Of a stretch of DNA of 64,000 bases, positions 26,117 through 36,051 are shown piece by piece. Every line of letters starts with the position of its first letter. Position 1 is the first letter of the stretch. Source of the DNA: Christiangramia lutea (GTDB taxonomy: Bacteria > Bacteroidota > Bacteroidia > Flavobacteriales > Flavobacteriaceae); the NCBI RefSeq assembly GCF_022489035.1, contig NZ_JAKVTV010000003.1:186001-250000 (forward strand), in the 5' to 3' direction. Both the position numbers and the translations under genes were made by a program. The notes below the pieces were generated by a model. It was not told the origin of the DNA. It worked only from the letters and a program-made list of their open reading frames with translations, and did not search any database.

Positions 26117-26183
26117 ATCCTGAAACAAGTTCAGGATGACAAGAAAGCAATTGAAATACGTCAAGCTGAACTTGTTTCAGCTT
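26117..26183. repeat. Inverted pair of 21-base palindromes, family A
   Basis: 26117-26137 reads ATCCTGAA, loop ACAAG, TTCAGGAT; 26163-26183 reads AAGCTGAA, loop CTTGT, TTCAGCTT. The 13-base cores are exact reverse complements of each other, each unit is followed on its own strand by GAC, and the spacing (25 bases) is nearly that of the pair at 16871-16938. The outer three stem positions differ but stay paired. It lies just before the shared terminator of ytxJ and fahA. Confidence 0.7.
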
Positions 26184-26190
26184 CTAAATA

Positions 26191-26221
26191 AAAAAGCCCC
26201 GCAAAATGCGAGGCTTTTTTT
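26191..26221. terminator. Bidirectional terminator between ytxJ and fahA
   Basis: AAAAAGCC(CC)GC pairs with GCG(A)GGCTTTTTT around an AAAAT loop, with A/T tracts on both sides. Confidence 0.85.
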
Positions 26222-26236
26222 ATAGTTCCTGTGAAC

Positions 26237-27526
26237 TTATTTTTTCTTCGGTTGGTATACCGGAAGTAATTTTGATCTCACTTCACCAAACCCAATTCGA
26301 GAATTTCCATTCTGGCAGAATCCTTTCATGATAACGGTGTCATTATCTTCAATAAATTTTCTTTCTGAACCGTCATTCAATTTAATAGGCTTGCTACCAC
26401 TCCAGGTAAGTTCCAGCATAGACCCGAAAGAATCTTCAGAAGAACCTGAAATAGTTCCCGAAGCCATCATATCTCCTGAATTAACAGGGCAACCATTAAC
26501 GGTATGGTGAGCCAGTTGCTGACTCATGTTCCAGTAAAGATATTTAAAATTCGATTTTGAGAGTGACTGTTCTTCGCCTCCTTCAGGCTGTAGGAATACT
26601 TCCAGATTAATATCGAAGCTTTTTTCGCCCGAATACTTCAAATAGGGAAGTAATTCTTTTTCAGGTTTTGGGCTGGCAGTTCTAAATGGTTCCAGTGCAT
26701 CCATGGTGACGATCCAAGGAGAAATTGAAGATGCGAAGTTCTTAGCAAGGAATGGCCCTAATGGTACATATTCCCATTTCTGGATATCTCTCGCACTCCA
26801 GTCATTGAAAAGAACCATTCCGAAGATGTAATCTTCGGCTTCGTCAACCGGTATAGGCTCTCCAAGATGATTCGCATCTGTAGTGATAAAAGCCATTTCC
26901 AATTCGAAATCTACTCTTTGAGATGGCCCAAAAACGGGAGCATCAGAATCTGCTGGTTTAGTTTGTCCCTGAGGGCGGTGAACCGGAATTCCCGAAGGAA
27001 TTATTGAAGAACTTCTTCCGTGGTATCCAACCGGGATATGCAACCAGTTAGGCAGTAATGCGTTATCTGGATCACGGAACATGGTTCCAATGTTGGTAGC
27101 ATGTTCTTTAGAAGAATAGAAATCGGTGTAATCTCCAACCTGAACCGGCATTTGCATTTCGATCTCGTCTAGAGTGAAAAGTACTGTGTTTCTATGTTTC
27201 TGATTATCCTTTAATTTTGAATTATTGGCATCGAAAATATCTGCAATACGATTTCTAACCAGTCTCCAGGTCTTCTTTCCGTCTGAGATAAAATCGTTTA
27301 AAGTATCCTGTAAAAATATATCGTCAGTTAGTGGGATCCCTTCAAAATAGCCTAATTGGTGCAATGCTCCAAGGTCGATCGCGTAATCCCCAATTCTGGT
27401 ACCAATAGTGATCACATCATCACGAGTAAGGAATACTCCAAATGGAATATTTTGTATAGGGAAATCGGTGTCGCCGGGGATATCCAACCAGGTTTTTCTA
27501 TTTGGATCGTTAGCGGTAATTGACAT
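26237..27526 (-). CDS. fahA: Fumarylacetoacetase
   Basis: A 429-residue full-length FAH that cleaves fumarylacetoacetate to fumarate and acetoacetate, the last step of tyrosine breakdown. It has the small N-terminal SH3-like domain (FPIQNIPFGVFL, then RIGDYAIDL) and the catalytic beta-roll: DFYSSKEHATNIGTMFR (the general-base His), HIPVGYHGRSSSI, DFELEMAFITT (metal ligands), FNDWSARDIQKWEY and SGSSEDSFGSML. The ATG at 27526 (MSITANDP) is chosen over an upstream non-ATG codon. No other tyrosine genes are adjacent. A separate short FAH-like gene lies at 43.7 kb. Confidence 0.95.
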   Translation of the reverse strand: MSITANDPNRKTWLDIPGDTDFPIQNIPFGVFLTRDDVITIGTRIGDYAIDLGALHQLGYFEGIPLTDDIFLQDTLNDFISDGKKTWRLVRNRIADIFDANNSKLKDNQKHRNTVLFTLDEIEMQMPVQVGDYTDFYSSKEHATNIGTMFRDPDNALLPNWLHIPVGYHGRSSSIIPSGIPVHRPQGQTKPADSDAPVFGPSQRVDFELEMAFITTDANHLGEPIPVDEAEDYIFGMVLFNDWSARDIQKWEYVPLGPFLAKNFASSISPWIVTMDALEPFRTASPKPEKELLPYLKYSGEKSFDINLEVFLQPEGGEEQSLSKSNFKYLYWNMSQQLAHHTVNGCPVNSGDMMASGTISGSSEDSFGSMLELTWSGSKPIKLNDGSERKFIEDNDTVIMKGFCQNGNSRIGFGEVRSKLLPVYQPKKK

Positions 27527-27636
27527 AAAAAGTGTTGGTTTTTTGTTAAAATCTAGTTGATTCAAATATATTATTTTCCTGTAATTAACCGAATGTATTT
27601 GTTACTTTTACCGAATATTTAACGTAAAAGATTGTA

Positions 27637-28911
27637 ATGCAAAGAGACACCCAAGTATTTGATTTAATAGCGAAAGAAAAAGAGCGCCAATTAAATGGTT
27701 TGGAGCTTATTGCGAGTGAAAATTTTGTGAGTGAAGCCGTGCTTGAAGCTGCCGGTTCTGTCCTAACAAATAAATATGCTGAAGGCTATCCTGGAAAGCG
27801 ATATTATGGAGGCTGTGAAGTGGTAGACCAGGTGGAACAACTCGCTATAGACCGTCTAAAGGAATTATTCAATGCTGAATATGCCAATGTGCAGCCGCAT
27901 TCTGGTTCGCAGGCCAATACAGCAGTATTTCATACCTGCATGAAGCCGGGGGATAAATTTCTAGGTTTCGATCTTTCTCATGGCGGTCACCTTACCCATG
28001 GTTCTCCCGTAAACTTTTCAGGAAAATTGTATAATCCTGTATTTTATGGTGTAAATAAGGAAACCGGTCTTATAGATTATGATGCAGTTGCTGAAATTGC
28101 TGAAAAGGAAAAGCCAAAAATGATCATCGCTGGTGCTTCTGCTTATTCCAGAGAGATCGATTATAAAAGATTTAGAGAGATCGCTGATAGTGTAGGAGCT
28201 ATTCTACTTGCTGATATTGCTCATCCTGCCGGATTGATCGCTAAAGGATTGATAAGTGATCCTGTTCCGCATTGTCATATTGTAACTTCTACTACGCATA
28301 AAACCCTTCGTGGTCCAAGAGGTGGAATCATCTTGATGGGTAAAGATTTTGACAATCCATTTGGTGAAAAACTGAAGAACGGAAATCTAAAGAAAATGTC
28401 GGCCATGTTGAACTCCGGAATCTTCCCAGGAAATCAAGGTGGACCTCTAGAGCATATTATCGCTGCTAAAGCAATCGCTTTTGGTGAAGCTCTTACAGAT
28501 GAATTTCTACACTACATGGTTCAGGTTAAGAAAAATGCCAAGGTTCTGGCTCAGGCATTCGTAGATAAAAAATATGAAGTGATCTCTGGTGGAACCGATA
28601 ACCATTGCATGTTAATTGATCTAAGAAATAAGAATGTAAGTGGAAAGGATGCTGAAGAAGCTTTGAGTAGAGCTGATATTACGGTAAACAAGAACATGGT
28701 TCCTTTTGATGATAAATCACCTTTTGTTACTTCCGGAATTCGAATTGGTACTCCTGCAGTGACTACCAGAGGTTTAAAAGAGGAGGAGATGCACAAGATC
28801 GTTGAACTTATTGATCGTGTAATTAATAATATAGATAACGATTCAGAAATTGAAACAGTGAAAAAAGATGTGAATGCGATGATGCATGGTCTTCCACTTT
28901 TTCAAATGTAA
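27637..28911 (+). CDS. glyA: Serine hydroxymethyltransferase
   Basis: A 424-residue PLP enzyme that interconverts serine and glycine and loads tetrahydrofolate with C1 units. Marks are [52 protein letters not shown], and the PLP lysine in [14 protein letters not shown]. It is monocistronic, divergent from fahA (110-base gap), and followed by a strong terminator. Confidence 0.97.
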   Translation: MQRDTQVFDLIAKEKERQLNGLELIASENFVSEAVLEAAGSVLTNKYAEGYPGKRYYGGCEVVDQVEQLAIDRLKELFNAEYANVQPHSGSQANTAVFHTCMKPGDKFLGFDLSHGGHLTHGSPVNFSGKLYNPVFYGVNKETGLIDYDAVAEIAEKEKPKMIIAGASAYSREIDYKRFREIADSVGAILLADIAHPAGLIAKGLISDPVPHCHIVTSTTHKTLRGPRGGIILMGKDFDNPFGEKLKNGNLKKMSAMLNSGIFPGNQGGPLEHIIAAKAIAFGEALTDEFLHYMVQVKKNAKVLAQAFVDKKYEVISGGTDNHCMLIDLRNKNVSGKDAEEALSRADITVNKNMVPFDDKSPFVTSGIRIGTPAVTTRGLKEEEMHKIVELIDRVINNIDNDSEIETVKKDVNAMMHGLPLFQM

Positions 28912-28927
28912 TTTCTATAAAATTGAA

Positions 28928-28960
28928 TAAAAAAGCCATTCCACAGAATGGCTTTTTTAT
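28928..28960. terminator. Bidirectional terminator between glyA and the DoxX-like gene
   Basis: AAAAAGCCATTC pairs with GAATGGCTTTTT around a short CACA loop, with T-tracts on both strands. Confidence 0.9.
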
Positions 28961-28961
28961 T

Positions 28962-29324
28962 TTACAACCAGATGATCAATCCGCAAATAACGAGAAGGCT
29001 CAATGCAGGTAAAGTTTGTTTAAAAGTATCTTTGATTTTAAGGTGCATAATGATGGCACCTAGCATCATTATGGCCATTCCCAAGGCGGCAGGAAAAACA
29101 AGCGATTTTATCCAGATACCTGCAATTAGCATGATGGCAAGACTTACTTTAATAAAACCAACTATATAGATCAAGGTTTCTGGTAGTCCGTAAGCCTTGA
29201 ATTCTTCTTTCATACTCCCGGCATCCCCACCACGGTAGGAGGTATCTTTGTTAAATCTAAGAAGCCAGACGTTTAAAATTCCCAGTCCAACTACAAGCTG
29301 TAGAATAATCTTTAAAATTTCCAT
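28962..29324 (-). CDS. DoxX-like small membrane protein
   Basis: A 120-residue protein with four predicted helices (EILKIILQLVVGLGILNVWLL, ETLIYIVGFIKVSLAIMLIAG, SLVFPAALGMAIMMLGAIIMHL, ALSLLVICGLIIWL). The layout and the KEEFKAYGLPE loop between TM1 and TM2 fit the DoxX-like family (PF13564/PF07681). Function is not known beyond links to redox or quinones in some members. The start at 29324 (MEILKIIL) is an ATG; an upstream TTG is less likely. Monocistronic. Confidence 0.75.
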   Translation of the reverse strand: MEILKIILQLVVGLGILNVWLLRFNKDTSYRGGDAGSMKEEFKAYGLPETLIYIVGFIKVSLAIMLIAGIWIKSLVFPAALGMAIMMLGAIIMHLKIKDTFKQTLPALSLLVICGLIIWL

Positions 29325-29435
29325 AATTGAATTTTTACTCAATATAGAAATGTTTAATCTTTAAATAAAAAGATTAAACAAAGTTTAGCAGAAAGCTTTA
29401 AAGAAATACAAAATTCTGATAACCAGATTTCTCGG

Positions 29436-29840
29436 TTATTTCTGAAAAACACGTTTAAGTTCTTCAGATATCTTTACCGGTCTTTTGGTTTTTTTATTGA
29501 GTAAACACCAGGTGGTTCTAGCCTCTGCCAGAAGTTTCTCGGTTTCAGAATCTTTAATGATAACGTGTCTTACCGAAGTTACATGTGTGGTTTCACCTAC
29601 ATAAGTTTGAAGTGAAATATTAGCTCCAAGAAAGGCCTCTTTTTTGTAATCTATTTCGTGTCTTACCACAACCCAGATAACATTTGATTTTTGCTCTTCT
29701 GAAGCTCTCGCTTCCCAGTGCTCTTCTGCCACATCCTGAACCCATTGAAGATACTGAACGTTATTAACATGCCTTTGCTTATCGAGGTGTTTCTCCTCAA
29801 CTACCAGTTTTTTCTCATAGATCTCAGGATTGTTATCCAT
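29436..29840 (-). CDS. Acyl-CoA thioesterase (4HBT hot-dog fold)
   Basis: A 134-residue YbgC/FcbC-type hot-dog protein. The active-site region reads EKHLDKQRHVNNVQYLQWV, with D before RHVNN as in 4-hydroxybenzoyl-CoA thioesterases. The rest (VVVRHEIDYKKEAFLG, ARTTWCLLNKKTKRPVKI) matches the family. It hydrolyses acyl-CoA, with unknown chain preference. Its ATG overlaps the stop of the glutaminyl cyclase gene by one base, so the two are translationally coupled. Confidence 0.9.
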   Translation of the reverse strand: MDNNPEIYEKKLVVEEKHLDKQRHVNNVQYLQWVQDVAEEHWEARASEEQKSNVIWVVVRHEIDYKKEAFLGANISLQTYVGETTHVTSVRHVIIKDSETEKLLAEARTTWCLLNKKTKRPVKISEELKRVFQK

Positions 29841-30892
29841 TATTTTTCTACGATTTTTACTTCAAAGATCTTGTCCCAGTTCTTTCCGGTAACATATAGT
29901 TTGTCCGTTGTAGGATTGTAGGCAATGCCATTGAGCACATCCAGCTTGTCGTGTTGAGTAACCTTGTTTCTTAGGTTCTTGAAATTCACCAGTCCTTCTA
30001 TCGCACCATTTTTTGGGTTTATAATAGCGACACCATCTCTTTGGTAGGTATTGGCATAAATCAATCCGTTTACCCATTCCAGTTCATTGAATTTCTCAAA
30101 AGTAGACTTGTTGGTAGATGGTTGTAGATAGCTTTTTTCGACCAGTGTTTCCGGATCCAGAATCCAGATCTTCTCGCTTCCGTCGCTTTTAAAGATCTTT
30201 TCCCCGTTGTTGCAAAGTCCCCAGCCTTCTTTACTCTGGTTGTATCCAAAAGTGCCGGTTTTTTCAAAAGAATCCAGGTCGTAAATAAAGCCCTGACCTT
30301 CCTGCCAGGTTAGCTGATAAAGCTTGTCTCCAAGAATAGTAATGCCTTCGGCGAAATATTGGTCGTCCAGGCGGATTTCCTTTAATACTTCACCAGATTC
30401 AAGGTCTACCTTTCTCAATTTTGAACTGCCGTACTGGCCAATACTTTCATATAAAGTGTCGCCATGAAATTCCAGTCCCTGGGTGTATGATGTAATATCG
30501 TGTGGATATGAATTAACAATTTCGTAGGTGTATAAAGTCGGAGCTTCAGTGTTCAGGATCTTTATATTTTCTGAAAGAGTGTCTGTACCCTCTTCAGAAT
30601 AAACGATCGCTTTTAAACTTTGATTTCCCAGTAAGGCGTTTTGAAGTTCCAGGCTGAATTCACCATTTTTCGAACTATTTAAATATTGATTTCCTAAAAA
30701 GAAAGAAACAGAATCGATACTTCTGTTCTTTTTGTTCAGGATCGTTGCTTTCAGGTTCTCACTCAGGTTAAATTCCGATTGATTTTCGGCAATTTTAAGG
30801 CTGAAATCAGATTTTTTATTCCCGTTATTGCTTCCGCATGAAAAAAATAAAAAGTTTAAAATGAAGAGAAACAGTAAGTTAAATTTATTCAT
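29840..30892 (-). CDS. Glutaminyl-peptide cyclotransferase, lipoprotein
   Basis: A 350-residue type I (plant-like) glutaminyl cyclase (PF05096) with lipobox FLFFSCGSNN (Cys near 19). The catalytic five-bladed beta-propeller occupies about 120-350: NSYPHDITSYTQGLEF, YESIGQYGSSKLRKVDLESG, YFAEGITILGDKLYQLTWQEG, EGWGLCNNGEKIFKSDGS, FNELEWVNGLIYANTYQRD, HDKLDVLNGIAYN and KLYVTGKNWDKIFEV. Residues 30-110 are an extra Ig-like domain. It converts N-terminal Gln of exported proteins to pyroglutamate in the periplasm. Most exported proteins in this window start with Gln, which makes this enzyme's role here concrete (inference). Confidence 0.93.
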   Translation of the reverse strand: MNKFNLLFLFILNFLFFSCGSNNGNKKSDFSLKIAENQSEFNLSENLKATILNKKNRSIDSVSFFLGNQYLNSSKNGEFSLELQNALLGNQSLKAIVYSEEGTDTLSENIKILNTEAPTLYTYEIVNSYPHDITSYTQGLEFHGDTLYESIGQYGSSKLRKVDLESGEVLKEIRLDDQYFAEGITILGDKLYQLTWQEGQGFIYDLDSFEKTGTFGYNQSKEGWGLCNNGEKIFKSDGSEKIWILDPETLVEKSYLQPSTNKSTFEKFNELEWVNGLIYANTYQRDGVAIINPKNGAIEGLVNFKNLRNKVTQHDKLDVLNGIAYNPTTDKLYVTGKNWDKIFEVKIVEK

Positions 30893-30946
30893 TGTAAAAT
30901 TGGCTTATTTGCAAGGCTAAATTAACCAATTCACTTTAAAAAAAGC

Positions 30947-30976
30947 TTGCCAAAATATACAAAGATTGTATATTTG
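30947..30976 (+). promoter_or_regulatory. Promoter of the SRP RNA gene
   Basis: TTG at 30947-30949 and TATATTTG at 30969-30976 are separated by exactly 19 bases, the Bacteroidota optimum for -33/-7 elements. The predicted start falls at the 5' base of the SRP RNA closing stem (about 30981). Confidence 0.8.
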
Positions 30977-30978
30977 CA

Positions 30979-31080
30979 CCGGCAAGTCCCACACAACCAG
31001 CTCCTGCTGAATCCCCCAGGGCGGGAACGCAGCAAGGGTAAGCGGTCGTAGCGGTGTGATGTGGGTCGCTTGCCATTTTT
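30979..31080 (+). ncRNA. ffs: Signal recognition particle 4.5S-type RNA
   Basis: A roughly 100-base RNA with the bacterial small SRP fold. GGCAAG (30981-30986) pairs with CTTGCC (31069-31074); CCCACAC pairs with the late GTGTGATGTGGG arm. The universal domain IV tip is present: CAGGGCGGGAACGCAGCAAGGGTA-like sequence around 31018-31040, with the GGAA tetraloop and the symmetric/asymmetric internal loops that bind Ffh. It ends in TTTTTT. The start of an SDR gene follows 41 bases later on the same strand. Its receptor gene ftsY is at 46.8 kb. Confidence 0.96.
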
Positions 31081-31121
31081 TGTTTCTATTAAGTCCTAAA
31101 TTTATTGCATATTTGTGCGAT

Positions 31122-31940
31122 ATGAAAAATGGGGAATCTTCAAAAAAAGTGGTGCTCATCACCGGCGCTTCATCCGGGATCGGAAAGTCAGTCGCGACCT
31201 ATCTAAGCAAACGTAATTTTAAGGTATACGGAACAAGCAGGAAAGAGAATAATTCTTCCCCAGATTTCAATTTTGTGCAATTAGATGTCACTAATGAAGA
31301 CTCTATAAAAGAGGCTGTAGAGAAGATTTCAAAAAAAGAACAAAGATTAGATATCCTTATTAATAATGCCGGAGTTGGGATTACGGGCCCAATTGAAGAA
31401 ACTCCGGAAATCGAAATAAAGAAAGCTTTCGAGACCAATTATTTTGGTCCGCTGAACATGATAAAACATGTGGTTCCCATCATGCGAGAACAAAAAGGCG
31501 GTCTAATTATAAATGTGACCTCTATTGCAGGTTATATGGGATTGCCTTATCGTGGAATATATTCTGCAACCAAAGGTGCTTTGGAAATCACGGCCGAGGC
31601 ATATCGTATGGAGTTAAAGCAATTCGGTATTAAAATGACCAATGTTGCTCCGGGAGATTTTGCGACCAATATTGCTTCCGGGAGATACCACGCCCCGGTT
31701 ACCAAGGGATCTCCTTATGAGGAAGTGTATGGCCGTACTCTGGAATTGATGAACAAACATGTTGATGCAGGGCAGGATCCTGAATTGATGGCCAGGGAAA
31801 TTTTCAAGATTATCGAAAATCCTGAACCGAAGGTGCATTACAAAGTAGGCGAGAGGCTACAGAAATTTTCTGTAAAGTTAAAAGGTTTACTGCCAGATAA
31901 ACTATATGAAAAGATGCTCATGAAGCATTATAAATTGTAA
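31122..31940 (+). CDS. SDR family oxidoreductase
   Basis: A 272-residue short-chain dehydrogenase. The NAD(P) loop is VLITGASSGIGKSVA, then NNAGVGITGP, the catalytic Ser in INVTSIAG, YSATKGALE with Tyr and Lys, and NVAPGDFATNI. The C-terminal KGLLPDKLYEKMLMKHYKL resembles the atypical SDRs with a basic tail. An ATG at 31122 is chosen because the longer frame would begin inside the SRP RNA. CATATTTG (31108-31115) is a near-consensus -7 element six bases before it. The substrate is unknown. Confidence 0.9.
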   Translation: MKNGESSKKVVLITGASSGIGKSVATYLSKRNFKVYGTSRKENNSSPDFNFVQLDVTNEDSIKEAVEKISKKEQRLDILINNAGVGITGPIEETPEIEIKKAFETNYFGPLNMIKHVVPIMREQKGGLIINVTSIAGYMGLPYRGIYSATKGALEITAEAYRMELKQFGIKMTNVAPGDFATNIASGRYHAPVTKGSPYEEVYGRTLELMNKHVDAGQDPELMAREIFKIIENPEPKVHYKVGERLQKFSVKLKGLLPDKLYEKMLMKHYKL

Positions 31941-31991
31941 TTTTAGTAATTAGAGAACCATATTTCATTAATATTCAAATAACACACAACT

Positions 31992-32648
31992 ATGAAATTT
32001 TTTATTGATACTGCTAATCTTGATCAAATTAAAGAAGCTCAGGATCTGGGAGTATTAGACGGAGTAACTACAAACCCGTCTTTGATGGCGAAAGAAGGAA
32101 TTACCGGAAAGGATAATATTTTTAAGCATTATAAGAAGATCTGTGATCTTGTTGAAGGTGACGTAAGTGCTGAGGTGATCGCTACAGATTTTGAAGGGAT
32201 AGTAAGAGAAGGTGAGGAACTTGCTGAACTGCATGACCAGATTATCGTAAAAGTTCCTATGATCAAAGAAGGAGTAAAGGCTTTAAAATATTTCAGTGAC
32301 AAAGGAATAAAAACGAACTGTACTTTAGTATTTTCAGCTGGACAAGCTCTTTTAGCGGCTAAAGCCGGTGCAACTTATGTGTCACCATTTATAGGGCGAC
32401 TTGATGATATTTCAACAGATGGATTGAATCTTATTGCTGAGATACGTTTGATTTATGATAATTACGGATTCGAAACAGAAATACTTGCCGCTTCGGTAAG
32501 ACATACCATGCACGTACTGGAATGTGCTAAGATTGGTGCAGATGTGATGACCGGGCCGCTTTCGTCTATTGAAGGTTTGTTAAAACATCCTTTAACCGAT
32601 ATTGGCCTTGAGAAGTTCCTTGCTGATTATAAAAAGGGAAATCAGTAG
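31992..32648 (+). CDS. fsa: Fructose-6-phosphate aldolase (transaldolase-like)
   Basis: A 218-residue short TAL/FSA enzyme. It opens with [15 protein letters not shown], then [13 protein letters not shown], the Schiff-base Lys in [39 protein letters not shown] and [24 protein letters not shown]. This length and these motifs are those of FSA or MipB rather than full-size transaldolase; which activity dominates cannot be decided from the sequence. It is followed by a terminator, and is probably separate from the SDR gene 51 bases upstream. Confidence 0.92.
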   Translation: MKFFIDTANLDQIKEAQDLGVLDGVTTNPSLMAKEGITGKDNIFKHYKKICDLVEGDVSAEVIATDFEGIVREGEELAELHDQIIVKVPMIKEGVKALKYFSDKGIKTNCTLVFSAGQALLAAKAGATYVSPFIGRLDDISTDGLNLIAEIRLIYDNYGFETEILAASVRHTMHVLECAKIGADVMTGPLSSIEGLLKHPLTDIGLEKFLADYKKGNQ

Positions 32649-32676
32649 GTTTCCGATTAAAATAATTGAGATATAA

Positions 32677-32709
32677 AAGGTCGTCTGGAAAAGGCGGCCT
32701 TCTTTTTAT
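32677..32709 (+). terminator. Terminator of fsa
   Basis: AAGGTCGTCT pairs with AGGCGGCCTT (10 bp including G-U pairs), followed by CTTTTTATTT. It reaches into the end of the convergent gene and may serve both strands. Confidence 0.75.
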
Positions 32710-34118
32710 TTGTTTAAAAATTCAAGCACTTCTCCTTCGAATTCTGGACTTCCAAAATTGACATCTCCTTTTACAATAGTGCCATCAGCGTTTACAAAGA
32801 AAACCTTGTTCAAATATTTTTTATAGGTTTCTCTCGAGGTGGACCTGTGCGCAATCTGAAATTCATTTTCTTTACTGTAGCCAAAGGTTTCCAGTGTCCT
32901 TAGCCATTCTTCGCGTTCTCCTAAATCGATATTTACACCCAGGAATTTAATCTCTGGATATTTTTCTTTCAGATTAGATATAATATCATGTTGCCAACGA
33001 TGATGGGCTGGCGAATATATAGACCAGCCGAAAGTAATAGTTGGGCTATCAATAATATTTTTATATTTCAAAAGATTGCCTTTAGTGTCTAATGCCGTAA
33101 ATTCATTTAAAGATTTTCCGTTAAAATAATTCTTTTGAATTTCTGCAAGTTGCCTTGCTTCATTAAGATTTGAATAATTTATAGATTCAAGAAGGTTTAA
33201 AACTGAATCTAGCCGGCTTTCCCGCTCTGCCATAGTAATTGCCTGCGTGGCCAGGCGATCCAGAAATTCATTTTTGAGCTGCTCAATATCTGAAATCGAA
33301 TCAATTAATAAGATCCTCCTTTCAATATTTTTATATGAATTTAAATTGAAGCATCTTTTATGATCCTCGTGATTCTCTGCACAATATTCTATAGATTTTG
33401 ATCGGAGGTAGTCATCGATAAGATTGGTGTAGATATAATAATCCTGCAGTTCGGCATCATTAAAATCTATTTCCTTCCTGTAATCATTAAAATTATCCGG
33501 AATCTTTTCGGAGAAATTGTTATAATATTTTTTTATCAAAAATGTATATCGCTCTCTCAGGTCATAAAATTCGTAATCTATACTGGCTCTGGCGATCTTT
33601 AGAAAATCTTCTGAAAATTCATTATTCTCCTTAAGTTTTTCGAGCCGGTCCAGCCTATTAGATTTTATAGAATCGGTTATTCTTGCAAATTCGGCAGGCT
33701 CAATCTTGTAATAGGTGATAATAAGGTCGTTGTTTTTCCTGTTCTTCAGAAACATATCCAATAAAAAGTTACTTTTTTCAGAACCTTTTCCACTGAAATT
33801 CAGGGACTCGTCAAAAGCAAGGGTGTTTAACCAGATCACAAGACTGTCGCCGGGTTCAGCATACATGATCTGACTTTCGGGTGGATGGGTGAAAGTGTAG
33901 ATGCCACTATCCAGACTCGGAAAATCTTGCCCAAATTGGTTGTTTTCATCAAGATAAAGCGTATCCAGATTTTTATTTTCTTTGGAAATAATTACGAAAT
34001 CTGTCTCTGGATTGTTAATCTGCCCACCAATATATACCGATTCTGAATCACCGGAATTATCATCGCATCCTGTGATAAGAAACGCCATGGCAGCAATGAT
34101 GAAAATAATATTCTTCAT
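32706..34118 (-). CDS. TlpA-like lipoprotein without catalytic cysteines
   Basis: A 470-residue SPII lipoprotein (lipobox LITGCDDN). Residues 25-110 are a DUF4369-like beta domain (VYIGGQINNPETDFVIIS, YAEPGDSLVIWLN). The middle is helical. The last 140 residues have a TlpA/AhpC-TSA thioredoxin fold (FTALDTKGNLLKYKNI, EIKFLGVNIDLGE, YLNKVFFVNADGTIV). Where active members have WxxWCGPC, this one reads WSIYSPAH (33002-33032), so both redox cysteines are lost. It looks like a periplasmic, membrane-anchored binding or scaffolding protein rather than a disulfide reductase. Monocistronic; role unknown. Confidence 0.8.
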   Translation of the reverse strand: MKNIIFIIAAMAFLITGCDDNSGDSESVYIGGQINNPETDFVIISKENKNLDTLYLDENNQFGQDFPSLDSGIYTFTHPPESQIMYAEPGDSLVIWLNTLAFDESLNFSGKGSEKSNFLLDMFLKNRKNNDLIITYYKIEPAEFARITDSIKSNRLDRLEKLKENNEFSEDFLKIARASIDYEFYDLRERYTFLIKKYYNNFSEKIPDNFNDYRKEIDFNDAELQDYYIYTNLIDDYLRSKSIEYCAENHEDHKRCFNLNSYKNIERRILLIDSISDIEQLKNEFLDRLATQAITMAERESRLDSVLNLLESINYSNLNEARQLAEIQKNYFNGKSLNEFTALDTKGNLLKYKNIIDSPTITFGWSIYSPAHHRWQHDIISNLKEKYPEIKFLGVNIDLGEREEWLRTLETFGYSKENEFQIAHRSTSRETYKKYLNKVFFVNADGTIVKGDVNFGSPEFEGEVLEFLNK

Positions 34119-34258
34119 GAGGGGTATTAGGTCCTGAGGCCTTTTCGGTTAACCTCATTTTTTAACAAATATATAGGCTGCTATTTCCGGCCTATGTTAA
34201 GTGTGCGTTAAAACGAATATTTAAAACGTTAATCTTTCTTAGTGATGTTGATAATAAC

Positions 34259-34266
34259 TACTTTTG
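34259..34266 (+). promoter_or_regulatory. -7 promoter element of the ABC-F gene
   Basis: TACTTTTG matches TAnnTTTG 23 bases before the ATG. No TTG lies at the ideal distance. Confidence 0.45.
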
Positions 34267-34277
34267 CAAAAAATTAA

Positions 34278-35915
<1,638 letters not shown>

Positions 35916-35935
35916 ATTGGTATTATAAAATTAGT

Positions 35936-35970
35936 AAAAGCCTGGATAATTGATATTCAGGCTTTTTTTA
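35936..35970 (+). terminator. Terminator of the ABC-F gene
   Basis: AAAAGCCTG (35936-35944) pairs with CAGGCTTTT (35958-35966), followed by a T-tract. Confidence 0.85.
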
Positions 35971-35995
35971 TTATTTTTTTCTGTAAAAGTTGCCC

Positions 35996-36030
35996 TAAAA
36001 AGAAAAGCCCTTACACCGGGTAAGGGCTAT
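35996..36030 (-). terminator. Terminator of the TonB-dependent receptor gene
   Basis: On the minus strand AGCCCTTAC pairs with GTAAGGGCT (36028-36006), followed by TTTCTTTTT. Confidence 0.8.
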
Positions 36031-36051
36031 TCTGGCTATCAAATTATATGT

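Noticed and set aside
31056-31121. Longer start for the SDR gene (22 extra residues)
   Set aside because: The extension lies in the SRP RNA and its terminator; the ATG at 31122 is preceded by a near-consensus -7 element.
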